A DNA stretch of 64,000 nt, from positions 124,001 to 188,000 of the forward strand of contig NW_026570294.1 in the NCBI RefSeq assembly GCF_019649055.1. Reading direction: 5' to 3'. Under the pieces are notes generated by a model, which saw nothing but the letters and a program-made list of their open reading frames with translations, did not search any database and was not told the origin of the DNA. The first letter of the stretch is position 1; each line of letters opens with the position of its first letter. This stretch comes from Paramacrobiotus metropolitanus (Eukaryota > Tardigrada > Eutardigrada > Parachela > Macrobiotidae). A program made the position numbers and the translations under genes. Shown piece after piece: positions 34,959 through 44,900 of the stretch.

Positions 34959-35585
34959 GGTGGACAGCGTGTCTCCAGTGCTTGCTTAAACACTTTATGC
35001 TTTCGTTCTCGTTGTCCTCGATAAGGTCCATAACGGGAATTGCGATGATCAGGTTGCAACCTTCGTCGCCTTTGGCACCGCGCATAGAATATGGGTACGG
35101 CGGGAAACTCCCCATGGAAAAATCAACCACCAACATCTGAACGCGTAGATGCCGGCACAACTTCTTCAGCTCCAGTAGCTGGAAGTTCACTTTGCCGTGA
35201 ATGGGGTCATCCGGATCGAACTGCTCGGCGGATAAGCTTCCATCGGCATCCGGCAGTGTCTGATGGCGATTAAAAAGAGCTTGCACTGTTTGAGACTGAT
35301 TAATTGGGTGATGCACGAAACCAGCGTCATACAGTCGGTGCGGTGATCCATGTGCAGCAGCGCCAAGGCTTGGGTTCCTTGGCTGACTGCGTGGTGCAAC
35401 AGCAGCGCAATGCGGTAGCCTTCTGCTTCGGGCAGCCCGGGTAAGCTGCCACTGATATGGGTGAAATCAATCGTGACAGACGCAGTGGATGCTGGATAAG
35501 ATATTAAGTTATTCCACAGAGCACATATTCTGCAACAGTTACCGTGAGAACAGTCGATATTCGACTGCGCGCGGTGTTGTAACAT
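34959..35585 (-). CDS. Unrecognised two-exon gene fragment, one-base frame break
   Basis: Exon 1 (35,585-35,543) starts with ATG and ends at a GTAACTG donor. A 51-base intron ends in a pyrimidine-rich TCTTATCCAG, and exon 2 (35,491-34,959) ends at a GTAAGC donor, so further exons lie downstream. The frame encodes ISGSLPGLPEAEGYRIALLL and HHAVSQGTQALALLHMDH, then switches frame at an A5/T5 run (35,272-35,276) and continues as GSLSAEQFDPDDPIHG and LVVDFSMGSFPPYPYSMRG. Both sides of the break look like real protein. The leucine spacing (LTQL.SLKQ, LLELKKLCRHLRV) suggests a leucine-rich-repeat or F-box-type fold, a weak inference. I do not assign a family. Confidence 0.5.
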
Positions 35586-35599
35586 ACATTGTAATTATT

Positions 35600-36500
35600 A
35601 CGGTATATTGTGGTTACGATTTATGCCCAAGCAGTCATTACCTACCGCTTTGCTGACGGCCGTGAATGCATGAATACTGCAAAATGAAGGGTAGCACTTC
35701 AAAATGAAGGGATATTGCCAAGCGGATTTAACGTTATCTGCAACATTGCGTACTTTATTACGCTTTACTGGTAAATTTAATACTGGTTCGCGCAAGGAGC
35801 CATGGTATGGTCATGGCTTACCTGCAGTGGTGCCGTGTAAAGACTGACTGCCAACTTCCGGTCCGTGAAAGTACCGTTGCAAATAGCTCTTCGTCGCCAA
35901 CGAGATCTTTGCAGCTGTTGTCGTTTTCCAGCATCTACCACTGCATCTGGTCTTCTTTACCAGCATGTGAACCTGCTTGCCTTCCACCAGGGTGGATGAT
36001 AACACCCTGCGTGCATCATTACGAATGTTAACATCCCTTCGGTAATCCGAACAAAAAGCTTTGCGCTTTCTTAGTTGGCCATGCCCTGTACGTAATAGAG
36101 TGATTCGTACCGCGCTTGTTACCGACAGCAAAAAAATTCGTCAAACCAGAAACACGTATCCTATAAACGGTCAAAATCCGATACTGGATGATGCACTGTA
36201 ACTTGTCTATAATAGCAAGTAAAATAGATCTAATTTAATTAACATACTCGCCACCATACGGGCGGTGCCCTTCACGGAATGCCGCTTCCAGGAAACGCGC
36301 AACTTGGTATTCATCAACTTTTCAAAATGAGACGCGCAACCACTTTTTGTAAGGTTTCGATACATTCAGATTCAGCTAATCAACAATTCAGCCAATGCCA
36401 AAAAGAAAAGTTTTAATCAGCAGTACATGAGTGAAATTAATACCCCATAAGCGTAGCTACGCAAAGCATAATGCGGCCTATGCGCAGCGGCAGCGCTGGC
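35600..36500. other. Intergenic, no gene seen
   Basis: Short open frames only. Upstream exons of the gene at 34,959-35,585 might lie here on the minus strand if its ATG at 35,585 is not the true start. Confidence 0.35.
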
Positions 36501-36505
36501 GTGGC

Positions 36506-36726
36506 TTATTTGGGGGGATCGTTGCGGGTGTCTGGTGGCGGAAGGTAGGAAGCCGGAGCATGCTGTCTTCCGGCTTCGCCGGGACGAATACCGTAACCAA
36601 CTTGAGGCTGCGGTGCGCCGGGAGGAGCCGGAGTTCCCAGATCCGGATCAAAACGATGTCCAGGGGGCAACACATCAGCCTGGCCGGGAACGATAGCAGC
36701 AGCCAAGCAGATAACTAACAGAGCTC
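36506..36726 (-). CDS. Exon of a secreted proline-rich small protein
   Basis: From a TCTCTAG|GAGCTC acceptor, the minus-strand exon encodes ALLVICLAAAIVPGQA, a typical signal-peptide core with a small-residue cleavage site, then about 57 residues rich in Pro and Gly (DVLPPGHRFDPDLG, PAPPGAPQPQVGYG, ASYLPPPDTRNDPPK) and a TAA stop. The first codons are not in this exon: an in-frame TGA lies just upstream and the only in-frame start-like codon is TTG, so a short 5' exon is inferred. The acceptor is conserved in the decayed copy at 24,785-25,060. I do not recognise the family; it could be a short secreted or cuticular peptide. Confidence 0.55.
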
Positions 36727-36729
36727 CTA

Positions 36730-37394
36730 GAGACGACAAGACGTTCAATCGTCAAAAAAGTTGAGGAAAACAGTTGCTGTCGCATGTATGATGGTAAAAC
36801 AACAGGGAAATTTTACTGCACTATAACGCGGGGCCGTATGGGCGCCACGGGTATCCTCGACAGCGAAACAGCGGTGAACCCGGATGAGGCTTTATTGCCG
36901 AATCTAATGCGCACCGTGGCGCAGCAAACACCAGACTAACAAGGAAGGATTCTGCAGCCAGTGCAACTGTGCTGCAGATCCGTCAAAACAGCGCAGCAAT
37001 GTGCGGGGTGGAAATCCCCAGAAACAGCGAATAGCTACTCAGGAGGGCGGAGCGTCCCTCCGTTACAGCACATTTCATAGTTTGATCATTTACGATAGGA
37101 TATTTTTCTTAGCGCCCAGACATTGTATAACACTGTTCAAATGTAAGCTTAGAGATTCAAATCCTACGAGTAGGGTATGCGACGATTGCTAGTTCTTTGC
37201 AGTTTATATCTGACTTAACTTCCTCACATTCTGTAGCTAAATGATAGAGTATTTACACTGTACCTGTACACGTACATATTTTTGAAGACAGCTGGTAAAG
37301 TCGACTATTAATATAATTAATTTAATTACATATTAATATAATTAATATAATTAATATAATTTATTTAATTAATTACTATTGATATAATTAAGGT
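36730..37394. other. Intergenic with an AT microsatellite
   Basis: 37,305-37,392 is an (AATATAATT)-type AT-rich simple repeat. The missing first exon of the secreted peptide should lie between 36,730 and about 37,000. Confidence 0.5.
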
Positions 37395-37399
37395 CACTT

Positions 37400-38799
37400 C
37401 TATGCGCCCCAAAATTTTAGGGCGCATAGTTAATTTGCTATGCGCCCAAAAAATTTAAGGCGCCTAGTTAATTTGCTATGCGCCCCAAAATTTCCGGTCA
37501 AAATAGGAAAGCCAGTAATCTAAAACGTAATAGAACGTTAAAACATGGTATCAGCGAATCCGTAATGTTGCTGTAAAGTGGTACAGACCAGGCAAAAATT
37601 GCAGAAAAACAAAGGTCTTGCTTGTACTCGTACAATGCATTACGGCACTATGATACAAAACATTATAATACAAATAATTATGATGGCTCACTAACCAGGC
37701 ATAATCAGGTTTTAATTCAAAAGAATTTGCTGCAGTATTTCCTATTTAACCTGTCATAAACTAAGAAAACTGTAATTATTGATTGAATTTACGAATGTTT
37801 TTACTGGGGTACTTAAGTGTACTCCTTAATTTTGGTGAACATAACCGACAAATAGCTTTCTTTTTTCAATCAGGCAATCTCTACGTACTCATTTCTTTAT
37901 TGGGCAAAAGGCCATCAACATAACAAAATATGCATACGCGTAATACTACATAAAATGATTCGAATTTACGTTAAAATCTCTACGTTAAAATTTTGAAACA
38001 TGCATTCGCAATGCCTATAGAAGCCAAAATGCATTGCTAACTAAATAACAAGTGGTGAAGAAAACCTAAATAAGCAAACAAATTTTGTTTTTAACAACTT
38101 GCCAGATGCAGAGTACGTTTGATCAAAAAGTCAGATGATAACTATGCCGAAATGCAGATATACAGAGTACAGCGAAGTTAGATTTGCCTTTCTATGTCAC
38201 TATGTACCTGTAATTGTTATTTTGATAATCATTTATCTTTATAAAATCAGATTCTCCAATTTGCTATTCTCATATCTCACAATAAATTTCCGAAAAACTA
38301 TACACACGGCTGAAACACCGGTGTCTGTAATCGAGATAGTGCCATGGAATTACGGAAGCCGTCTTGGAAGCGCGGCCCCGATAACCGCAGAAAAACTGTT
38401 TGCTTTAAGCTATTAATATCGATAATCGCAAAAGAAAGAAGTTGACGAAGTTCGCGGAAAACGAAACTTACCGGTTAAATAGATAAGGTCAACAGTGTGC
38501 CATTTATACTTTTATAGCTGGAATACGAAATGTAACAATTCAAGTTTGGTAAATCTAACTGGTAAGTCAGCGGGGTACTTATGCACTGGACACATCTAAG
38601 TACGAAAAAATGCATCAGATTTCGCGGATAAGTCAAAAGCAGTGAACAAACTTCTAAAAGAAGACAGCGAACGTAAAATTAATTTTCCCGTTAATAGAGA
38701 GTAATAAGAACGGTAAAAATTGAAATACAAAATTTTTAACTGCAATTTTTTGGGCGCATAGCAAATTAACTATGCGCCCTAAAATTTTGGGGCGCATAG
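37400..38799. mobile_element. Non-autonomous inverted-repeat element, 1,400 bp
   Basis: Terminal inverted repeats of about 55 bp are identical at both ends, beginning CTATGCGCCCCAAAATTTTA and containing GGGCGCATAGTTAATTTGCT. They are themselves part-palindromic through repeated CTATGCGCC / GGCGCATAG. CACTT flanks both ends (37,395-37,399 and 38,800-38,804) as a 5-bp target duplication. The interior is AT-rich and has no transposase frame. The superfamily is not assigned; 5-bp duplications occur in several groups, including Transib. Confidence 0.8.
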
Positions 38800-38804
38800 C
38801 ACTT

Positions 38805-39240
38805 TCGTATAATTAATTGTATGTACTTGCTCATATTACTTACCAGTTAGATACATCTTCGTAACCTTTACGGTTGCAGTTCTGAAATACAAATACTTGT
38901 TTGAAATAAAACTTTACGGCTGTGACTGTAATACTGTAGTTTAAAAGAAAAGCAATGATACAGCTTATAGCCTTATACCTAGGCACAGACACGGACAATT
39001 AAAGTTAGGATCCAAACTAATTTCAGCGAGTGCACCATAATACCGGGCCGGTAGTATAGTGCACTCGAATTACCGGCTGACTTTGAAAAAGAAGTAGAAT
39101 GACTTTGCACCAGTAACGGTAATCGCAAAAGCCATCGAACACGATTTCTTGGCGATAAAGCCGATGTTTTCAACAATCCAGCCAAAATATTATATGTTAA
39201 GCAAATGTTTCTCAGTACTCGTAGTGGTCAGTGCAAGTTC
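38805..39240. other. Intergenic, no gene seen
   Basis: No supported feature. Confidence 0.4.
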
Positions 39241-39244
39241 CAAC

Positions 39245-39600
39245 ATATGTATCGCCAAAGGAGAGTGTATTTACTGTTATTCACGCTGACGAAGTTAAGC
39301 GCAGATCCAAAGCAGATCAAAAGGATTAAATTGGAGACTGATATGGAGGAAGATCGATCGAAAGCAGTATTAGCAGCGAACGCTTTGATCCTGGCAAAAG
39401 GTCAAGGGGACAATAGACAGAATCGCACTCATGCAAGACGATAAATATGAAATCACGCTACCAGTTTACCATGCAACATTACAAAAGCAGCATCAAGGAA
39501 AATCGTCATGTAATGGTCAAAGTACAGATAGCAGAGAGAATAGCAGCTGAAATCAACAAACATTTCGATCGTCGTCATCAAACCTCTTTGAACAACGGCA
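39245..39600 (+). repeat. Dispersed repeat family D, copy 2
   Basis: Direct-orientation partner of 29,830-30,260; see that entry for shared landmarks. Confidence 0.6.
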
Positions 39601-40208
39601 AAACCTCACCGTCCAACCTATGGCTCCGCATGCTCGCAGCTTAAGAAAAATGACCCGATACATGGCTCCAAAATCATATTTTTTTACGAAAATGTTGCTT
39701 TTGCGCACTCTCACACTCTTTTTTACATTGTTTTATGATATTCTGTAGGCAAAGGAATTGTATACGGAGAACAGAGGCGCGAAAATTGTTTGTTTGCGCA
39801 ACACCTGGTTTAGTACTTATTTACGGGTGCAAGAGAATTCCAAAAAGCATGAAGAAATTCAGGAGTACTCATTATGAGCCGAAGTTGAGATCTGTACTGG
39901 TATCTGTTAAAAACTTCAATCTTTACCAGTACTTGTATACGTTTTAATGTTAATATCGCTCATACACTTAAGCAGCTGCTTGTCGGCCAGCCTGGCAGTT
40001 GGAAATTTTGAAACTTACCAGAGATTTTTGTACACTGTGCAACACATAATATTCGTTGTACGCCTACAAGTTGCACGTACTCGTAACAGGTAACAACTAC
40101 GGGTAGGAATCCAGTACGTGAGAAAAAATAATGCAACACTACTCCAGCACACGAATCGAAGAATGCGAAAAAAACAACTATACGCACACCACCTAAGAGA
40201 ATCTACGC

Positions 40209-40502
40209 TTAACGTTTTTTTCGAAGCCCATCATATACAACACCGGATACTTCATAGCCCGCTACCGCTCCGCCGCAACCTCCTGCTGCTCCACCCACGA
40301 TCGTCCCGAGACCGGGGCAAATGCAGTGACCAACCACTCCTCCCGCTGCTACTCCGGTAACCGCGCCCACGGTTCCGCCCACCAACTGGCCAAACTCCCG
40401 GTCGTTCGTCGCCAGGCCCACACCGCCCCCGATCGCTCCGCCCACTGCGCCGCCGGCAAAAGTTCCCACTGCGGCTGCACCGGCGATCAGCTCCACAGCC
40501 AT
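40209..40502 (-). CDS. Glycine-zipper small protein, copy 1
   Basis: ATG at 40,502 gives 97 residues. The body is a glycine/alanine-rich GxxxG pattern (FAGGAVGGAIGGGVGLA, GQLVGGTVGAVTGVAAGG, GTIVGGAAGGCGGAVAG), ending in VYDGLRKKR. Glycine zippers of this kind form helical hairpins in membranes or oligomers. A close relative lies 1.4 kb away in the opposite orientation (41,923-42,243): both share a (R/K)EFGQL/KEYGQF segment in the middle, a GYxxxGxxYD ending and similar length. The interval between them may hold two promoters. The function is unknown. The similarity to bacterial 17-kDa-type glycine-zipper domains is by composition only. Confidence 0.65.
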   Translation of the reverse strand: MAVELIAGAAAVGTFAGGAVGGAIGGGVGLATNDREFGQLVGGTVGAVTGVAAGGVVGHCICPGLGTIVGGAAGGCGGAVAGYEVSGVVYDGLRKKR

Positions 40503-41922
40503 TCTTGCTCCAAGGCAAATTTCGGGCTTAACTTTTAAACAAAATACAGGGAGCTTTAATCCAAGTGGTCCTGTAAATTGCAATAGGCATACATTACGGT
40601 GCATCACTAACGGTAAATTTGTTAACGCGTGTTGAGTTATAAAATTAATAGAATTACGTAATGCGTGTATCGAATGATGGGAAAATTAAGTCCTATTTGA
40701 CCCGTGTATCAAATTATAATTCCCACAATTTTAATTACAGTATTTACGCAGTTACCTATAGCAGATCGTACGTATGACAACACGTTATAAATTGTACGTT
40801 GTAAGTACAAATTTTGAAATGGGTGCACACAATAGAAGTTGAAAAAAATTTGTATACAGTAGTTTCTCAAGTAAATAAAAAGTTCGGAACAACAACAGAC
40901 CGACTTGTACCTTGACTTCTGTAGGCGTATCAAGTGGGTAATATATATTATCGTGACAACGATTAAAGACTGCGGTATAACACAGGGGGATCGGATACGA
41001 AAGGTCACTCTTGAACTTCTTACAACTAATTGCTGAGCACAAAACAGAAACGCTCTTCGTAACAGACAGCTTTTCCGCGAAACCAAGTTTCGCAGTTTTT
41101 ATAACAACAAAAGTAGAACTGCACACACGCTTTCCGGTCTGATGCATAGGGAAAAGGGAGCGAATGCTTGCGCGAATGATTGCTGCATGACTGATCTGCG
41201 GACCAGTTATAATCATCGTGCCAAAACGCCTTCCCATTTGTCTCGAATCTTCTTAGTCGCTGAATAATTGTTACACATATGGCATATGCACGCTTATTGC
41301 ACGTGCGGCCAGTGTTGCTAAAAATGATACCGTTATGATGTCAGAAGTCGAGCACACGTTTTTCCGGCTTATATCGGTTCATTCACGCATTACTCAACAC
41401 ACACTCACCATAAGACAGCTTCTCTGCCGGCACACGGTACTTGTAACTTGTAAGTAGCACGTAGACGATAACATGTGCTGTAGCTCTCTACGTTGCCGGT
41501 AAAAAGTTAGTGTAGGCAACCAGATTCTGCCTTTTTGTTTTAAAGACGTTTTACAGATTTTTCATTTATTAATCTCTGTACTATCAAAATCTCCAATACA
41601 CGTCCGACGTTGTTCATCGTATTTCCCTTTAACGCCGCTAGTAAGCGAAGCATTTAATATTCAACCTAATGTCGTTATTGTCGCTTAATAAACTTAGAAG
41701 TACTGTAGCCGCTCGATGCACCACAGAGTTGTTGTACGGGGAACCAGCAACTGCAAAGTGTGCACTGCTCGTGCATGCGAGCGCATGAACATGCACCCGC
41801 TGCATGTGTGCTATTTTCCCGTACACCAACTCTGTGGTGTCATACTGCCATTTGATCAAGCCGCTACAGTAATTAAAACTACAAAATTAAAACTATTATT
41901 CTGTATTGCTTGCAGTCTTTTC
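40503..41922. other. Interval between the two divergent glycine-zipper genes
   Basis: No other gene is supported. 41,716-41,845 contains AGAGTTGTTGTACGGG (41,725) and its near-complement CCCGTACACCAACTCT (41,818), a weak hairpin. Upstream exons of the plus-strand gene may lie here. Confidence 0.35.
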
Positions 41923-42243
41923 ATGATGAGCATTACCCACGTGCTGGGCTGCGGAGGCCTAGTCGGAGCCGCTGTGGGCGGAGTTATCGGCGGTATTGCT
42001 GGAGGCGTCTTAGGCGTACATCGCCAGGATAAGGAGTATGGCCAGTTCATTGGAATGACGGTTGGTGGTGTGGCTGGAACGGTGTCCGGCGCCGTTACCG
42101 GGAACATGGTGCGCAGTGGATCTTCCGCCACGGTCTTTGGTGGAAGTGCGGCGGGCGTGACAGGATCAACAGCCGGGTATACTACGGCCGGCATTTTATA
42201 CGATACATTGATCGGATTCGGGATCGGAGAACCGACGAAGTAG
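41923..42243 (+). CDS. Glycine-zipper small protein, copy 2
   Basis: From the ATG at 41,923 the product is 106 residues: GGLVGAAVGGVIGGIAGG, KEYGQFIGMTVGGVAGT, VFGGSAAGVTGSTAGY and a LYDTLIGFG end. Upstream the frame continues as KLKLLFCIACSLFMMSIT and then HVLGC, which resembles a signal-peptide core, so the true start may be in an earlier exon (possible acceptors at about 41,869 and 41,914). It is a paralogue of 40,209-40,502, in divergent orientation. Membrane insertion or oligomerisation is inferred from the GxxxG pattern. No enzymatic motif is seen. Confidence 0.65.
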   Translation: MMSITHVLGCGGLVGAAVGGVIGGIAGGVLGVHRQDKEYGQFIGMTVGGVAGTVSGAVTGNMVRSGSSATVFGGSAAGVTGSTAGYTTAGILYDTLIGFGIGEPTK

Positions 42244-43260
42244 ACACAGGTCGTTTGGCTTTCTGCTTAAAATATTCAGTTGTTGGGTTAATGACCTTAG
42301 GGGATCGCTTTTGTGTATGTCACCTATTTTGCGGTGAAAAACGCTGTAATAAATATGCGTTTATAGCCAGTGGATGCGCTAATGGTCTTGATGCACGTAA
42401 GTAAATGATGTTGTCTTCTAATCGTATAAATACGTGAAGGTGCGTCCCGTCAGAAGCTGCTAACGAGTCCAATGCAAAAGGTATAACATGTGCACGCTAT
42501 GTGCACGCTATAAATTCTCACAGATAACCTGCAACATACCGCGTTTGATATCGATACAAATGCTACTCTTAAGTAATAAAAATTGACCAGGTTTATCCAG
42601 TTTTCTTTGCAATGAAAAAACGGTTCTATAGACAAGTAAAACGGTGCACTTACAAAGTACGAAATACGTGTAACACATAAGCATATTTATTATGCTTTCA
42701 AATTCTTTACGGAGCATATCATATCAACTTTGACATCTGTACGGAAAATCAAACAAATCAAATTGCTAAGTGTGCTTGATCATAAAATTAATGCAGTTTT
42801 CTCGGTTAAATCCCATACGAAAACGGATTTTATGTTTTGTAAACCAGTATGTTTTGTGCCTTGGATTAAATTACGGTATACGGAGGTGCTTTCGTTCCTG
42901 TGCTAGAATTCGTCCCCTGCAGTTAACGGCTGGGCACAAACACAAGAGCTTGTGACCTTTAGGAAATTAAACTCAGCAGACTTTATAACAGCAATGTGCG
43001 AATGCGGCTGCTCGGATGCCCTTCTCGCATCCTTGCCCCACCGTCATCGTGATGCCAATGTTGTTGAAAATGATATCGTTAGGTTGAAGCATTTCGCTAA
43101 GCAAGAACTTGGTGTACAATCAGCGGACTAACCCGGATGCGTTTCGACCAGAGCCAGCGTGATAAAGAAACGGTACTGCGCATCCGCATAAGTACCTGTG
43201 AGCCATGGCTGTACTCACGTCCACCCTCACGCCTGTGGCGTTAAGCGGATGACGTGTCAG
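42244..43260. other. Intergenic before the giant retrotransposon
   Basis: AT-rich, no gene supported. The 5' boundary of the LTR may fall anywhere in 42,950-43,262. Confidence 0.4.
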
Positions 43261-43261
43261 T

Positions 43262-43520
43262 GTTGTGTCTCCTCTGATTGGTTGTATGTGCCTTGTGTGG
43301 GCGCGCCTATGTGCGCTGCGAAGAGCGTTGATTTAGCTCTTCGCTTGGCAGATTTGCCAGTGTTCAGTCAGTGTTGATGTGAGTTGATTTGCACACTCAA
43401 TAAAGTGTACCTATGCTAGTGGATGCCGTGCGTTGGGCATTTATCCAGATTTCATAGCATATTACGCTACGCAGGATCCTGTCAGTGGGGATCTCTGTCC
43501 TGGACTCATTCTGAGTTCCA
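43262..43520 (+). mobile_element. Probable 5' LTR of the giant Ty3/gypsy element (start tentative)
   Basis: The region has an inverted CCAAT (GATTGG at 43,274), a self-complementary GAAGAGC..GCTCTTC stretch (about 43,319-43,345) and an AATAAA at 43,399-43,404. It ends near TTCCA just before a primer-binding-site-like sequence at 43,528. TGTTGTGTCTCC at 43,262 is a plausible TG start. The 3' LTR is outside the window, so the ends cannot be fixed by comparison. Confidence 0.4.
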
Positions 43521-43527
43521 CGTTATA

Positions 43528-43540
43528 TGGTAGCAGAGCC
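43528..43540 (+). other. Primer-binding-site-like sequence
   Basis: TGGTAGCAGAGCC follows the LTR-like region. TGGTAGCAGAG is complementary to the 3' end of animal initiator tRNA-Met as I recall it, with the match weakening after 11 bases. Confidence 0.45.
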
Positions 43541-44900
43541 CGTGAAATCCGCGGTGCTCGATTGATCTGTTTGGCGAACGGCCATATTAATCTGTTTGGC
43601 GAACGGCCACAATTATCTGTTTGGCGAACGGCCACGTGGAATCTGGATCGATCCACTTTTGATCGACCGCACCAGTAAGGCACTGGTTTTTCCTCATCCG
43701 TCAGCAAGGCGCATTCAACCGGATTGCCAGCAGGAGCGGCAGCACTGAGTCAAGTATCTCCTGTGGAGAACTTGTCTCGTGTTTCTCAAGTCAGACGGCA
43801 GCTGGCCGCGGTGCAGGTATCTCCTGTGGAGAACTTGTGCTGTTTCCACTGCTAAGCAGCGAGATCCTCTGTAGAGGACGAGGCTGCTGGGCACAGGCGC
43901 CGAGAAGCCACGAAAGTTGGCAGCACCGAAGGAGGTGCCAAAGAGATCAGTTTACGCGCTCCACCAAATTGGCTGTAGAGCGACCTGCTGGTAGGCCTGA
44001 CAAGCCCAGCAGAAGGCAGACGAGGTCGGACTAGGAAGGCGCCAAAACCGTGCGGAATACGGCTGCGCGGGATCGGATTGTGGAGAAGAAACGCAATCAT
44101 CTGGATCATTTTTGGCGGAAATCGGAACGGTAAACAGGTAAAAACCGTTGTTAATTATCGGATTGGTTAGCGCGTAAAAAGCGCAAATTTCATTGGTCTG
44201 TACTGAGCTGAGCTAGACGGAGGCGGAATTTTTGCACTCGGCGCGCAAGTCTGGTCGTCGATCTGTGACGTCACGTAGGTCAGAAAATTTAGCGGGCTCA
44301 GGCGATTGGTCAATTATATGAGCTGTGATTGGTTGAAATTTTTACCGGTAAAATAGAAATAAACGATCTCATAAGGAGCTCCCAAGTATCTAAAACGAAC
44401 TTTTATCGACATAATTGATCTAATATGAGCTGGTATGAGCTGTTTCTAACCGAAATAAGTTGAGTGAAAAGTTGACCAGCTGGACCTGAGATCGATCTCT
44501 GACCTAGAGCTGAGCTGATAATGACCTACTCAGATGAGCTGAGATGATCTAATTTGATCTGATATATGAACTTTTTCATCGAAATCGATCTTTTCTCAAC
44601 TAAAACGAGCTGATTTTAATTGAAACGAGCTGAGTAAAAGGTGATCTGAGTTGAGCTGAGATCGATCGGCTGATATAAAACGAACTTGAAACGAACTTTT
44701 AGCAACTCAGTTGATATCGGTAGCTGCTCATCAGCATCTCCGAAGTGAACTTATCGAACTCCCAATTGAAAAGTGATCTTTTTAAATGAACCTGAGCTCA
44801 TCTCCCGAGCTGATAAGTGATCTATAGGGATCATAACGATCGTATTATAACGTGTGTGTGAGCATAACCGACAGGTGCGTCCAGTTATCCGATCATCACA
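43541..44900 (+). promoter_or_regulatory. 1.36-kb untranslated leader of the giant element
   Basis: There is no long frame between the primer-site-like sequence and the Gag ATG. From about 44,200 to 44,830 the text is dominated by loosely repeated GAGCTGA, GATCTGA and AACGAGCTG phrases, a low-complexity pattern also visible in the early Gag codons. Packaging or internal ribosome entry functions are possible but not shown. Confidence 0.5.
43562..43637 (+). repeat. Three tandem copies of a ~25-base leader motif
   Basis: ATCTGTTTGGCGAACGGCCA occurs three times in close succession (from about 43,564, 43,590 and 43,615). Further on, TATCTCCTGTGGAGAACTTG occurs twice (43,756 and 43,818) with self-complementary CTCCTGTGGAG. 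These are in the untranslated leader. Confidence 0.85.

Noticed and set aside
40209-42243. Bacterial contamination (glycine-zipper proteins resemble bacterial surface antigens)
   Set aside because: The surrounding DNA is AT-rich repeat-laden sequence, and the two paralogues are spaced like eukaryotic genes with possible introns.
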